Below, piece by piece: positions 35,910 through 45,379 of a DNA stretch of 64,000 bases. The notes under the pieces were generated by a model. The model did not search any database. It was not told where the DNA came from and worked only from the letters and a program-made list of their open reading frames with translations. The translations under genes and the position numbers were made by a program. Each line of letters starts with the position of its first letter. The first letter of the stretch is position 1. This DNA is from JBEBVQ01 sp037190845. Its GTDB lineage: Bacteria > Bacteroidota > Bacteroidia > Chitinophagales > Chitinophagaceae. The stretch is from contig JBBCJI010000002.1 in the NCBI GenBank assembly GCA_037190845.1, positions 1-64,000 of the forward strand. Reading direction: 5' to 3'.

Positions 35910-36355
35910 CCGTAAAATTTCCGGTTCCCCCGTTACCTATTCGTTTTTAAATGACGGAGTTGTTTGGGGAACCCCATTACGTTTACCATTTACGTATAAA
36001 ATATGTCAATGGCAGGAGGTACGACAACACAGTTTCATGAGATAGCTTCACTGCGTTCACAATGACGGGAGTAAACAATAAAATTATGAGTCATTGGCGT
36101 GCAGGAGGGATCGCATGTAATAGGTGATTTTCAGTTTTTTGGGGATGCTTCCTTCCTCAGGATAACACACGTCTGCCAACCCGACGATATACACCAAACA
36201 CTGCCAGGGATGGATATACCTGTTTTCCAGGACAATAGTGGTTCATTTCTAAATTCTTAGCTCGTCTGTCAGGTTCACTGGGTGCAAGTCATGGTAAAAT
36301 CCGTTTTTTGGTATAGGTTTGTGTCAGTTTCCTTTATCATAACCCTTTTTCGCCC
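35910..36355. other. Gap upstream of mrdA with degraded repeats
   Basis: No gene is supported. Fragments include AGCTTCACTGCGTTCACAAT near 36044 and GATGCTTCCTTCCTCAGGAT near 36145, both degraded relatives of the arms at 88-111. No clear promoter for mrdA was found. Confidence 0.5.
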
Positions 36356-38386
36356 ATGTCTGTTGCGGCAAATCCGCGCCGGTTGGTTGTTGCCGGGATA
36401 TTTATCGGTGTTGCACTCGTGATCCTGGTCAGGTTGCTTTTCCTCCAGCTTTTTGAAGAAAAGTACAAGATCATGGCCAATGATATTGCTATTTACCGCA
36501 AGGTCATTTATCCGCCCCGCGGCATTATTTATGACCGGAATGACAGTGTGTTGTGTTTCAACCAGGGGATTTATGATCTGATGGTTACCCCCATCGAGGT
36601 AGACCGGCATATAGATACCGTTTCGTTTTGCCGGATGCTGGGTATTGATACCGCGAAATATGGCAAGATGATTGAGAAGGCGGTTAAATTCCAGAATGGA
36701 CCGCGCCGCCAGAGCGTATTTATTTCTCAATTGAACCCTGGCCAGACAGCGCGTTTTCTTGAAAATCAATATGCTTTTCCCGGTTTTCAGTTGGTAGAGC
36801 GGTCTATCCGTAGCTATCCCCGTCCCAGCGCCGGTGTGATTCTTGGTTATATCGGCGAGGTATCACCCAATATGTTGAAGAAGGATCGTTTTGCCTCGTA
36901 CCGGCAGGGCGATTATGTAGGGATTGACGGGCTTGAACTCACTTATGAAGAAGTGCTGCGCGGGCAGCGTGGAGTACACTTTTTTGAGCGGGATAATTTT
37001 AATCGTCCGCGGGATTCGTATATGAAGGGACGACTGGATACGCCTGCCATTTCAGGAAAGAGCCTCAAACTACATATGGATGCTGCGTTGCAGGAGTATG
37101 GTGAGCAGTTGATGGTAAACAAACTGGGAAGTATTGTAGCGATCGATCCGGCTACGGGTGGCATTCTCGCGATGGTCAGCAGCCCCGGTTATGATCCTAA
37201 CCTGTTGCGGGGCAGTGAGCGCTCCCGCAACTTTTCCAGGATGTACCTCGATCCGGCTAAGCCGTTGTTTAACCGGGCCATGAAGGCCTTTTATAACCCG
37301 GGTTCCACACAAAAACCGCTGACCGCGCTGATTGCTCTTGATGTCGGGGTGATCACACCTTCGTATGGATACCCCTGTGGCGGCGGATATTACGGATGTA
37401 ACAGACGGATCGGCTGTACCCACTCCAATCCTGGCCATGCGGCCAATCTGCGTGTTGCGCTGGCTAATTCCTGCAATTCCTACTTCAGCCATATTTACCG
37501 TATGTCTGTGGATGCCCGGAAATTCGGGAATGTAAAAAACGGATTACACCAGTGGTATCAGTATATGCATTCATTCGGATTCGGACATCCTACAGGTGTG
37601 GATCTTCCCTATGAGATCGGAGGTACATTGTTTGATTCATCAGATTATAACCGGATGTATAATAATGTATGGAACTCTTGTACGAATGTCTTTATCGGGA
37701 TGGGGCAGGGAGAAATAGCACAGACACCGCTGCAGATGGCTAATGCCATGTGCATCATTGCCAACCGTGGATTTTATTACAAGCCTCATTTTGTGCGGGC
37801 TATCGGCGATAATCCCAACGATCCGGTATTGTTGCCTTATCGTGAAAAACATGTAGTGTCGCGTGTTTCGGATACGGCGTTTGCGATTGTGGGATTAGGT
37901 ATGGAGGATGTGGTCGAGCGGGGAACGGGCAGGATTGCCCGGCTGGAAGGAATATCCGTTTGCGCCAAGACCGGAACGGTTGAGAATAAGGCTAACATCC
38001 GTGGTCAGGCGATGAAGATGAAGGATCACTCCATGTTTGTTGCATTTGCCCCACGGGTAAATTCCAAAATTGCTATTGCTGTTGTTGTTGAGAATGCAGG
38101 CTTTGGGTCTACATGGGCAGGCCCGATCGCCAGCCTGATGATTGAGAAATATCTGAATGATACAATTGCCGAAAACAGAAAGCCCATTGAAGAAAGAATG
38201 ATGAAGGGACGTGTAGTCAATCCTTACCTGGGTGTGCTGGATTCGATGCAAAGGGCTAAGGACCAGGAGCGCTGGTTGCGGAAGCTCGCACGCCAGCAGG
38301 CAGAGGACAGCCTGGATCGGGCATTGGATTCTGTGGCGGTGCGTCATCTGATCGAGAAATATTTTTTAAGGATAAAAGACAGGTAA
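36356..38386 (+). CDS. mrdA: Penicillin-binding protein 2 (elongasome transpeptidase)
   Basis: The 676-residue class B PBP crosslinks peptidoglycan during lateral growth. It has an N-terminal membrane span (LVVAGIFIGVALVILVRLLF), a dimerisation region (ISQLNPGQTARFLENQYAF), and a transpeptidase domain with all three motifs: STQK in NPGSTQKPLTALIAL (near residue 317), SCN in LANSCNSYFSH, and KTG in CAKTGTVEN (near 539). rodA follows after 8 bases. No mreBCD genes precede it, which is the usual Bacteroidota order; the gene upstream is an unrelated membrane protein. Confidence 0.95.
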   Translation: MSVAANPRRLVVAGIFIGVALVILVRLLFLQLFEEKYKIMANDIAIYRKVIYPPRGIIYDRNDSVLCFNQGIYDLMVTPIEVDRHIDTVSFCRMLGIDTAKYGKMIEKAVKFQNGPRRQSVFISQLNPGQTARFLENQYAFPGFQLVERSIRSYPRPSAGVILGYIGEVSPNMLKKDRFASYRQGDYVGIDGLELTYEEVLRGQRGVHFFERDNFNRPRDSYMKGRLDTPAISGKSLKLHMDAALQEYGEQLMVNKLGSIVAIDPATGGILAMVSSPGYDPNLLRGSERSRNFSRMYLDPAKPLFNRAMKAFYNPGSTQKPLTALIALDVGVITPSYGYPCGGGYYGCNRRIGCTHSNPGHAANLRVALANSCNSYFSHIYRMSVDARKFGNVKNGLHQWYQYMHSFGFGHPTGVDLPYEIGGTLFDSSDYNRMYNNVWNSCTNVFIGMGQGEIAQTPLQMANAMCIIANRGFYYKPHFVRAIGDNPNDPVLLPYREKHVVSRVSDTAFAIVGLGMEDVVERGTGRIARLEGISVCAKTGTVENKANIRGQAMKMKDHSMFVAFAPRVNSKIAIAVVVENAGFGSTWAGPIASLMIEKYLNDTIAENRKPIEERMMKGRVVNPYLGVLDSMQRAKDQERWLRKLARQQAEDSLDRALDSVAVRHLIEKYFLRIKDR

Positions 38387-38394
38387 TATAGTTT

Positions 38395-39717
38395 ATGAAT
38401 ATTACACGAAAACCTTTTACGGCACGGATGGACTGGGTTACAGTAATGTTGTACCTGTTGCTGGTAATGATTGGCCTGGTGGCTGTTTTTTCGGTAGAGT
38501 ACAGAAGCACGGACACCAGTATTTTTATCATGAGCAAGAGCCACATGAAGCAGGCTATATGGCTTGGGGTATCTCTTTTTGTGGGCATGATCATCATGTT
38601 TACTGATAGTAAGTTCTTTTCTTCTGTTGCATTTCTCTCCTATACGATCGGAATACTGCTGCTGATCATTACCATATTCGCAGGTAAAGACATGAAAGGC
38701 TCCCACTCATGGCTGGGAGTAGGAGGGATGACGTTTCAGCCGGGTGAGGTGTGTAAGATATTTACATCACTTGCACTGGCGAAATTCTTGTCATTGCCGG
38801 AAACCAACTTTAAAACACTTCGGCACCGGATGATCGGGGTGGCGATTGCATTGGCTCCCTGTCTGATTATCATTCTGCAGAATGAGACCGGGCTGGCACT
38901 GGTTTACTTCGCTTTTTTTCTGGTCATGTACCGGGAGGGATTGCCGAATTCGATCCTTATTACGGGTTTCTCCCTGGTGGCGCTGGCGCTGGGCGCTTTG
39001 CTTGTTGATCGTGTTGTGTTGTCTGTTGTGATAACGGTAATTGCTGTGTTTGCGGGTCTGGCTATGCGAAGGGCATTGCGCCGTGATAATGTTACCCGTA
39101 TTCTGTTGCTGGGGGCATGGGGACTGAGTATGCTTTTTGCTCTGGTTATTGTACCGTTTGTATTCACGCATATGCTTAAAGGATATCAGATAGAACGGAT
39201 CTATTCCATGTTGGGGCAGGAAGTGCCGGAAGAGTATATCGGTGATTATGTGGATTATGAAAAAATCAAAAACCGGGACTCGGATTATAATGTACGGCAG
39301 TCGAAGATTGCAATCGGTTCCGGTGGCCTGACCGGAAAAGGTTTTCTGAATGGCACTTCCACCAAAAACGATTTTGTGCCGGAGCAGAATACGGATTTTA
39401 TATTCTGCTCGGTCGGTGAGCAATTCGGCTTTATTGGCAGTGCGGTATTGATACTTATTTATCTTGCCCTCATGCTCCGGATCCTGTATGTGGCCGAACG
39501 TCAGCGTTCGGCATTCAGCCGTATATATGGTTACTGCGTTGCTTCGGTCTTGTTTTTCCACTTCGCGATCAATCTGGGGATGACCATAGGCCTGGCCCCT
39601 GTTATTGGGATTACATTGCCCTTATTGAGCTATGGTGGCTCTTCTTTGCTGTCGTTCAGCATATTGATTTTCATTCTGATCCGGCTGGATGCAGACCGGC
39701 AGGTGATGATACGTTAA
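38395..39717 (+). CDS. rodA: Rod-shape peptidoglycan glycosyltransferase RodA
   Basis: The 440-residue SEDS-family protein has about ten membrane spans and polymerises glycan together with the adjacent PBP2. Signature segments are LGVGGMTFQPGEVCKIF, IAIGSGGLTGKGFLNGTSTK, VPEQNTDFIFCSVGEQFGF (the essential Asp is in QNTDF) and LPLLSYGGSSLLS. The middle loop is longer than in the E. coli protein (370), as is usual in Bacteroidota. The hydrolase gene begins about 10 bases after the stop. Confidence 0.95.
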   Translation: MNITRKPFTARMDWVTVMLYLLLVMIGLVAVFSVEYRSTDTSIFIMSKSHMKQAIWLGVSLFVGMIIMFTDSKFFSSVAFLSYTIGILLLIITIFAGKDMKGSHSWLGVGGMTFQPGEVCKIFTSLALAKFLSLPETNFKTLRHRMIGVAIALAPCLIIILQNETGLALVYFAFFLVMYREGLPNSILITGFSLVALALGALLVDRVVLSVVITVIAVFAGLAMRRALRRDNVTRILLLGAWGLSMLFALVIVPFVFTHMLKGYQIERIYSMLGQEVPEEYIGDYVDYEKIKNRDSDYNVRQSKIAIGSGGLTGKGFLNGTSTKNDFVPEQNTDFIFCSVGEQFGFIGSAVLILIYLALMLRILYVAERQRSAFSRIYGYCVASVLFFHFAINLGMTIGLAPVIGITLPLLSYGGSSLLSFSILIFILIRLDADRQVMIR

Positions 39718-39728
39718 CTTTGCACATT

Positions 39729-40475
39729 ATGGCGCAGATATTTCCTTTGTCAGAAGGTGTTTTTACTATTGGTCACGATAAGCAGTTTGTTCCGTTTGAT
39801 CCTGATCAGGATGAACTTACAGAAAGGCCTACCGGTTCTTTACTGGTAGAGGTTCAGCCATTTCTGGTTGTGACAGAGCGGGATGTGCTGGTGCTCGATA
39901 CAGGGCTTGGGTTTGCAGATAAGGCTACCGGGGAACCACAGATACATCAGTTGCTCCGGCGGCATGGATACGAGCCGCGCCAGGTAACGAAAGTATTGCT
40001 GTCGCATCTGCATAAAGACCATGCGGGTGGCGTTACCCGTAAGGATCATGCAGGCGTTCGTACGATGTTTCCAGAGGCAGATTATTATGTGTACAGGGAA
40101 GAAGCTGCTTTTGCATTGAGGACAGGTTTGCCTTCCTATCATCCGGCCGAGCTGGAGCCGCTCCTCTCGTCGGGGCAGGTGAAATGGCTGGAAGGGACGG
40201 AAGGGCTGATTGACGGCTATATCCGGTTTCAACATTCCGGGGGGCATTGTCCGCATCATATCGTTTATCTGATCGAAGATGGTGCACAGCGTATCTTTTT
40301 TGGAGGAGATGAGGCACCGCAATTGAAGCAGATGAAGATCCGGTATGTGGCCAAGTATGATTATGACGGAAAAAAAGCCAGTGAGCTCAGGGAGGAATAT
40401 GCGGAGCAGGGTAGAGCAGAAGGCTGGGATTTTTTATTTTATCATGATGTGAAAACCCCCTTAGCCCGTTTGTAG
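39729..40475 (+). CDS. Metallo-beta-lactamase-fold hydrolase
   Basis: The 248-residue protein contains the metal motif LLSHLHKDHAGG (HxHxDH) near residue 95, further ligands in HSGGHCPHHIVYLI (the second His region) and GGDEAPQLKQMKI (a distinct Asp), and a final FYHD. This resembles the quorum-quenching or glyoxalase-like branch, but the substrate is not evident. I chose ATG 39729; a TAACTTTG box ends 6 bases before it. It follows rodA closely. Confidence 0.8.
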   Translation: MAQIFPLSEGVFTIGHDKQFVPFDPDQDELTERPTGSLLVEVQPFLVVTERDVLVLDTGLGFADKATGEPQIHQLLRRHGYEPRQVTKVLLSHLHKDHAGGVTRKDHAGVRTMFPEADYYVYREEAAFALRTGLPSYHPAELEPLLSSGQVKWLEGTEGLIDGYIRFQHSGGHCPHHIVYLIEDGAQRIFFGGDEAPQLKQMKIRYVAKYDYDGKKASELREEYAEQGRAEGWDFLFYHDVKTPLARL

Positions 40476-40499
40476 GTTTCGTGAAATGCCGGATTCCTG

Positions 40500-42167
40500 A
40501 TGAAGAAATTGCTGAAAATATTACTGTATCTGGTTGCAGGGATACTACTGCTGGTGGTGATCCTGTGCGTTGTTTTTGTCAGCACACCAGATGTCAGACC
40601 GCCACAGGTAACAGATACATCTGCATTGTCGCGTTATCAGCGTCAGCATGTATCGGGCAGTTTGTATACGATTGATAACAACTGGATCCGTAAGAATCAA
40701 TATGGTCTGTATGAAATGTATGTATCCGGAGCGCCTTTTGAGCTGGGAGTGAAAAACGGAAAGCTGTCCCGGGAGCTGATCATCAGCCAGGAAGAAGCTT
40801 TTACACAGCAGATAAAACAAATGATTCCTTCTGACGGGTATCTTAAGTTTCTTAAGTACATGGTACGCTTTATGAACCGGGATCTGGCGGATCATGTGTA
40901 TGAGGAGTATCAGCAGGAAATATACGGGGAGTCGTTCTCGGCATCTGATTCTTTTGGCTGGATCGGCAGTAATTATGCCCGGCTGCTCAATTATCATGCG
41001 GCACACGATATAGGTCATGCATTACAAAATATGATGCTTGTCGGCTGTACGTCTTTTGCTGCCTGGGATGAGGAGACGGCAGACGGAGGACTAATAGTAG
41101 GGCGGAACTTTGATTTCTGGGTAGGTGACCGGTTTGCGGAGAAAAAGATCGTAGCCTTTTATGACCCGGAGAAGGGTCATCGTTTTGCATTTGTTACCTG
41201 GGGGGGATTCACAGGTGTTGTATCCGGGATGAACGATCAGGGACTGACGGTAACGATCAATGCCGCGCGGTCGGATATCCCGTTCGGCGCTGCTACGCCG
41301 GTGTCGCTGGTGGCGCGTGAGATCCTCCAGTATGCCGGAAATATTGAAGAAGCGACCCGTATTGCCCGCAGCCGTAAAATGTTTGTATCCGAAAGTTTTC
41401 TGGTGGCCAGCGCTGCAGATCACAAGGCTGTTGTGATTGAGAAAACACCGGACACGATCGCTGTATATGACCCGGGGCAAAATTCCATTCAGTGTACCAA
41501 TCATTATCAGAGCGATGCGTTTGAACATCAGGAGTTGAATAAGGAGCAGAAGGAGAAAAGCGCTTCTGTATATCGTTATCAGCGTCTTCAGGAATTATTA
41601 CAACAACAGCAACCATTGAATCCGGGCAGTGTGGCGGCGATCCTGCGCGACCGGCAGGGGCTTGGGAATACTCAGATCGGTGAAGGCAACGAGAAAGCGG
41701 TCAATCAGTTGATAGCACATCATTCTGTGATATTCCAACCGGATAGTCTGCGGATGTGGGTCAGTACCGCGCCTTGGCAACTGGGTGCTTACGTATGCTA
41801 TGATTTGCGAAAGGTTTTTGCTTTAAACGGATTACAGGCAGATGTCGAGGTCGCAGATACAATGTACAATATCGCCCCCGATAGCTTTCTCTCTACGGCC
41901 GCTTATCGTGATTTTCTGATCTTTCGCAAAAATAAAATGGCTTTAATGCAAAAACAGCCCGTAGATACGGTACAGATTGTGCGCTCCAACCCGTATTATT
42001 ATGATGCCTGGCGCATTGCCGGTGATTACTGTCTGCAGCATCAATGGTATGAGCCAGCTATTTATTACTATGAAACAGCTCTGAGACAGGAAATAGCTAC
42101 AACAGACGAACGGGGTGCCATACAGAAAAAACTGGCGCTCTGTAAGAAGAAGAAATCAGGCAGGTAA
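40500..42167 (+). CDS. C45 family autoproteolytic acyltransferase-like protein
   Basis: The 555-residue protein has an N-terminal membrane anchor (LLKILLYLVAGILLLVVILCVVFV cut at 20 in the core) and a penicillin V acylase / AAT-like Ntn-hydrolase domain. The autoproteolytic nucleophile would be Cys183 in LVGCTSFAAWD; RNFDFWVGD, GFTGVVSGMNDQGLTVTINA and ESFLVASAADH follow as expected. C45 relatives deacylate or transfer acyl chains from lipids or lactams. The gene ends the mrdA-rodA cluster. Confidence 0.85.
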   Translation: MKKLLKILLYLVAGILLLVVILCVVFVSTPDVRPPQVTDTSALSRYQRQHVSGSLYTIDNNWIRKNQYGLYEMYVSGAPFELGVKNGKLSRELIISQEEAFTQQIKQMIPSDGYLKFLKYMVRFMNRDLADHVYEEYQQEIYGESFSASDSFGWIGSNYARLLNYHAAHDIGHALQNMMLVGCTSFAAWDEETADGGLIVGRNFDFWVGDRFAEKKIVAFYDPEKGHRFAFVTWGGFTGVVSGMNDQGLTVTINAARSDIPFGAATPVSLVAREILQYAGNIEEATRIARSRKMFVSESFLVASAADHKAVVIEKTPDTIAVYDPGQNSIQCTNHYQSDAFEHQELNKEQKEKSASVYRYQRLQELLQQQQPLNPGSVAAILRDRQGLGNTQIGEGNEKAVNQLIAHHSVIFQPDSLRMWVSTAPWQLGAYVCYDLRKVFALNGLQADVEVADTMYNIAPDSFLSTAAYRDFLIFRKNKMALMQKQPVDTVQIVRSNPYYYDAWRIAGDYCLQHQWYEPAIYYYETALRQEIATTDERGAIQKKLALCKKKKSGR

Positions 42168-42181
42168 ACAGGAAATGGATA

Positions 42182-42403
42182 TCATTTTACTTCTTCATAG
42201 TCAATATATTCTCCCTGCTTCTTTCCCTGTTGCCGTTGTGGCGGAGTATTGTTCTTTCCCTGCTGCATCTCGTCCATTTCACGTTGCATATTGCGGAGCT
42301 TCTGGTTCGTAAGGCGTGTGATCTGGAATAATGGGAACAGGAACCGTATAATAAACCGGAATAGGAAAAAGAATAGTAAAAAATAAAGAATGAATTTTAC
42401 CAT
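42182..42403 (-). CDS. DUF4834 small membrane protein
   Basis: The 73-residue protein has one N-terminal hydrophobic span (ILYFLLFFFLFRFIIRFLFP) and a charged cytoplasmic tail (QKLRNMQREMDEMQQGK ending YIDYEEVK). This matches the DUF4834 family of Bacteroidota. The function is unknown. Confidence 0.82.
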   Translation of the reverse strand: MVKFILYFLLFFFLFRFIIRFLFPLFQITRLTNQKLRNMQREMDEMQQGKNNTPPQRQQGKKQGEYIDYEEVK

Positions 42404-42410
42404 GACTTGT

Positions 42411-42418
42411 CAAAGGTA
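42411..42418 (-). promoter_or_regulatory. Candidate -7 box TACCTTTG of the DUF4834 gene
   Basis: On the minus strand TACCTTTG ends 7 bases before the ATG at 42403, giving a nearly leaderless start. Confidence 0.5.
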
Positions 42419-42474
42419 CGAAACCTTGTATAGCAGGCCGTTAATGAAAATATAATTTAACAGCCTGGATTAAT

Positions 42475-42517
42475 AAAAAGGATTATCCCGGTATTTCTTT
42501 GCGGGATAATCCTTTTT
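42475..42517. terminator. Bidirectional terminator after the 2TM gene
   Basis: Arms 42475-42490 (AAAAAGGATTATCCCG) and 42502-42517 are exact complements with an 11-base loop, giving a U tract on both strands. Confidence 0.9.
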
Positions 42518-42533
42518 TCAGGATAATAGAGTA

Positions 42534-42779
42534 TTAATTGTTTGACTGCCGTACGTATTCATCCATACCAGCATCTTTGTATGTGGTATAGAGCGCACAC
42601 CAGTGTCCTACGAGTGATAAGCCCCATGCAGCAGTAATCCATGCCGGCCAGGGATATACCCAGGTGTCAGCTCCGAGATCGTATGTAAACCACATGAGTG
42701 CATTGGCAATAGCAAACACGATCACATGTAAAACAAAGATTCTTTTTTGTCCGCTGGTAGGTGCTATCTTTTCTGACAT
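42534..42779 (-). CDS. 2TM domain protein
   Basis: The 81-residue protein has two membrane spans (FVLHVIVFAIANALMWFTYD and WPAWITAAWGLSLVGHWC) separated by a short loop with Trp and Pro, matching the 2TM domain of Bacteroidota. I chose the ATG at 42779 (MSEKIAP); longer versions run through a repeat. Confidence 0.75.
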   Translation of the reverse strand: MSEKIAPTSGQKRIFVLHVIVFAIANALMWFTYDLGADTWVYPWPAWITAAWGLSLVGHWCALYTTYKDAGMDEYVRQSNN

Positions 42780-42796
42780 GAAAAACTGATTTCCGA

Positions 42797-42804
42797 CAAA
42801 GATA
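42797..42804 (-). promoter_or_regulatory. Candidate -7 box TATCTTTG of the 2TM gene
   Basis: On the minus strand TATCTTTG lies 17 bases before the ATG at 42779. Confidence 0.4.
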
Positions 42805-42818
42805 AGCGGCAATATGCT

Positions 42819-42861
42819 AATTTGGAAATTTGAAAATGAGCTAATTTGAAAATGAACGGAT
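42819..42861. repeat. AATTTGAAAATG word element
   Basis: Two direct copies of CTAATTTG(G)AAAT and AATTTGAAAATGA lie in the divergent spacer between the 2TM and flippase genes. Confidence 0.6.
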
Positions 42862-42897
42862 TGCCGTATGGTATTTTGTCTTTGTGTTATGAGATAC

Positions 42898-42948
42898 AAT
42901 GTGACAAATGTGTCATCATATTTCCCCATTCAACACATTTGTCACATT
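42898..42948. repeat. 16-bp perfect inverted repeat upstream of flippase
   Basis: Arms 42898-42913 (AATGTGACAAATGTGT) and 42933-42948 are exact complements with a 19-base loop. It ends 34 bases upstream of the start codon at 42983, so it could be an operator or a transcript hairpin. Confidence 0.75.
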
Positions 42949-42982
42949 TTCCAACAAAGTGGTATTATTGTGTGCCATTTAT

Positions 42983-44386
42983 ATGAAAAAAATCCGGGCT
43001 GGTTTGAAAAACAAGCATTTCCTGTCGTTGGCCGGGAATGGCATTATGTCTGTACTCGGTATGGCGACCATTGCGTTGTTATACCGTGCCTTATCCGCCG
43101 AGGATACGGGGAAGTGGGTGTTTTTTCTTTCCATGCTACTGCTGGTTGATACATTCCGATCCGGGTTTATTACAACCGCTTTTATCAAGTTTTACGCCGG
43201 TGCAGATGAAAAAAGAACTGCGGAGATAGCCGGAGCCACCTGGTATGTGGCGGGCGCCATTACGGCCGTATTGCTATTGCTGAATCTGATAGCGCTGTTG
43301 TTTGCAGACCGGATTGCCAATGAAAGTGTCATGCTTTTCCTGAAATGGTTTGGTATAACTTATACCGTAACACTTCCGTTTTATATAGCCACTTGTGTAG
43401 TACAGGCCGAACAGCGTTTTGACCGCCTGCTGTACATTCGTTTTATTAATCAGGGCTTGTTCATCCTGTTGGTGATCCTGCTTATTGTGATGGATGCCGC
43501 TACTTTGCAGCATATTATTTATGCCAACCTGGCTACCGGTATTGTAACGAGCTTGTTTACGGTTTTGGCAGGATGGTCACGCATCAGTACTTTCCGGTCG
43601 CGGACAGCGTCTGCTATCCGGGAAATGTTTCATTTCGGAAAGTATAGTGTAGGCACTACGCTTAGCGCCAACTTGTTTCGTACATCCGATACGTTCCTCA
43701 TTACATTCCTGCTTGGTCCTGCAGCATTGGCAATTTATAATCTTGGTCAGCGGCTGATGGAAGTTGTTGAGATTCCTTTACGAAGCTTTGCTGCCACGGG
43801 TATGCCGGAGCTTTCGGCGGCCTACAACCAGGGTAACCGGGAACTGGTGATCTTTACTATGAAAAAATATGCCGGTATGCTTACTGTCGCTTTAGTTCCG
43901 GCCTGTTTTGCCGCAGTCTTACTTGCAGATGTTGCTATTGGAATCATCGGCGGGAGCCAGTATGCTGATTCTGAAGCTGCGAATGTACTGCGTATATTTA
44001 TGTTGTTTGCACTGCTGTATCCTTTAGATCGTTTTCTTGCTCTGACACTGGATGTGATTCACAAGCCGAAGATCAACTTTATTAAAGTGCTGATCATGCT
44101 TGTTGCGAATGTAGTGGCAGGCTATACGGGAATAAAGCTTTTAGGTAATGTTTACGGTGTCGCGTTGGGGAATTTTGTGCCTATAGTGATCGCTATTATA
44201 ATCGGGTACAAGGCGCTTTGCCGGTTTCAGCCTTTTACATTGCGTAGTGTTTTTACGGTTGGTTATGCCGAGGCGCGGCATGTATTGCGTAAGCTGTTGC
44301 TAAAGGCAAGGCGGGGAGAAAAAAAAACTCCGGATTTTGAAACAGGATACGCTTCCGGAGCAAAAAGGGATCATCAGGAAGAATAG
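42983..44386 (+). CDS. Wzx-like polysaccharide flippase
   Basis: The 467-residue protein belongs to the MATE/PST flippase superfamily, which moves lipid-linked oligosaccharide across the inner membrane. About twelve spans are visible, for instance LFILLVILLIVMDAATLQH and GMLTVALVPACFAAVLLADV. It begins FLSLAGNGIMSVLGMATIAL, the usual first helix. I chose ATG 42983. No glycosyltransferases stand beside it, so its substrate is not evident. Confidence 0.85.
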   Translation: MKKIRAGLKNKHFLSLAGNGIMSVLGMATIALLYRALSAEDTGKWVFFLSMLLLVDTFRSGFITTAFIKFYAGADEKRTAEIAGATWYVAGAITAVLLLLNLIALLFADRIANESVMLFLKWFGITYTVTLPFYIATCVVQAEQRFDRLLYIRFINQGLFILLVILLIVMDAATLQHIIYANLATGIVTSLFTVLAGWSRISTFRSRTASAIREMFHFGKYSVGTTLSANLFRTSDTFLITFLLGPAALAIYNLGQRLMEVVEIPLRSFAATGMPELSAAYNQGNRELVIFTMKKYAGMLTVALVPACFAAVLLADVAIGIIGGSQYADSEAANVLRIFMLFALLYPLDRFLALTLDVIHKPKINFIKVLIMLVANVVAGYTGIKLLGNVYGVALGNFVPIVIAIIIGYKALCRFQPFTLRSVFTVGYAEARHVLRKLLLKARRGEKKTPDFETGYASGAKRDHQEE

Positions 44387-44437
44387 CCAGGCTATTACTA
44401 TTATAAATATTTTCCGGCCGGGTAATGATATTCGGAT

Positions 44438-45070
44438 ATGTACATTGTAACTATTTCAGACACGCATGGTCAGCACCGGAAATTAAAACTTCCGGATGCT
44501 GATATGATCATTCATGCGGGTGATGTGTCTGCTTCGGGATCGGTACACGAGGTGACGGACTTCCTGCAATGGTTCGGAAACTTGCCATTCCAGTATAAGT
44601 TGTTTATTGCCGGAAATCATGACTTCTGGCTGGAAGATATCCATAGAAATGAATTGAACAGCTTGGTTCCTGCCGGCATGGTCTATTTGAATGATTCCGG
44701 ATGTATTATTGAAGGGCTGCATATTTGGGGATCGCCTGTTACTCCCCGGTATCATGACTGGGCATTCAACAGGAGCAGGGGAGCGGAAATAAACTGCCAC
44801 TGGAACCTGATCCCGCCGGATACGGATATTCTTGTTACCCACGTTCCGGCAGCCGGTATACTTGACAGGAACGCTGCGAACGAATCTCTGGGCTGTGAAG
44901 ATCTGCTAAAACGTGTCAGAGAGGTAAGACCCCGTTATCATATCTGCGGCCACATACATGAGGGATATGGAATATTTGAAACGGAACATACCTGTTTCAT
45001 TAACGCCTGCGTACTGGATAAACATAAAAAGCAGCTAATGAACAAGCCCGTTTTATTTCACGTTCGTTAA
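44438..45070 (+). CDS. Metallophosphoesterase (calcineurin-like)
   Basis: The 210-residue protein has the full metal-binding set: SDTHGQH, HAGDVSASG, GNHDFWLED, VTHVPAAG and CGHIHEGYG. This is the small metallophosphatase branch. It may hydrolyse cyclic nucleotides or phosphoproteins; the substrate cannot be told. Confidence 0.88.
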   Translation: MYIVTISDTHGQHRKLKLPDADMIIHAGDVSASGSVHEVTDFLQWFGNLPFQYKLFIAGNHDFWLEDIHRNELNSLVPAGMVYLNDSGCIIEGLHIWGSPVTPRYHDWAFNRSRGAEINCHWNLIPPDTDILVTHVPAAGILDRNAANESLGCEDLLKRVREVRPRYHICGHIHEGYGIFETEHTCFINACVLDKHKKQLMNKPVLFHVR

Positions 45071-45379
45071 GACATTGGATAAGATGAAATTTTGATCTTG
45101 TATTCCAATATTCTTTCAAATAAATAAAATTCTTCATATATTTTGATGTGTTTTTTATCCTATGAGCCGAAAACGAAATTTGGCACTTATACTGCTCATG
45201 TCTGTATTTTATAAATATTTATAATATGTTTGTTGTGAATAAGGACCGCTTAATTAATGTCCTCAAGTATGTTGTTTGAGAAGAAAAATAGGATCGGGTG
45301 AGTGAAACGTTAAGATTTTGAGATTTTGTTCTATATTCGCGCTGTTGGATAATACTTCATTAACAAACAATAACTTGTC
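45071..45379. other. AT-rich gap upstream of beta-barrel gene
   Basis: No gene is supported. TATATTCG at 45332-45339 resembles a -7 box for the gene at 45380 but lacks a good -33 partner. Confidence 0.4.

Noticed and set aside
36275..36769. Minus-strand frame of 164 codons overlapping mrdA
   Set aside because: It is a shadow of the well-supported mrdA start.
39715..39722. TAACTTTG as a promoter of the hydrolase after rodA
   Set aside because: The -7 box is perfect but no -33 element is visible, and close spacing to rodA suggests cotranscription.
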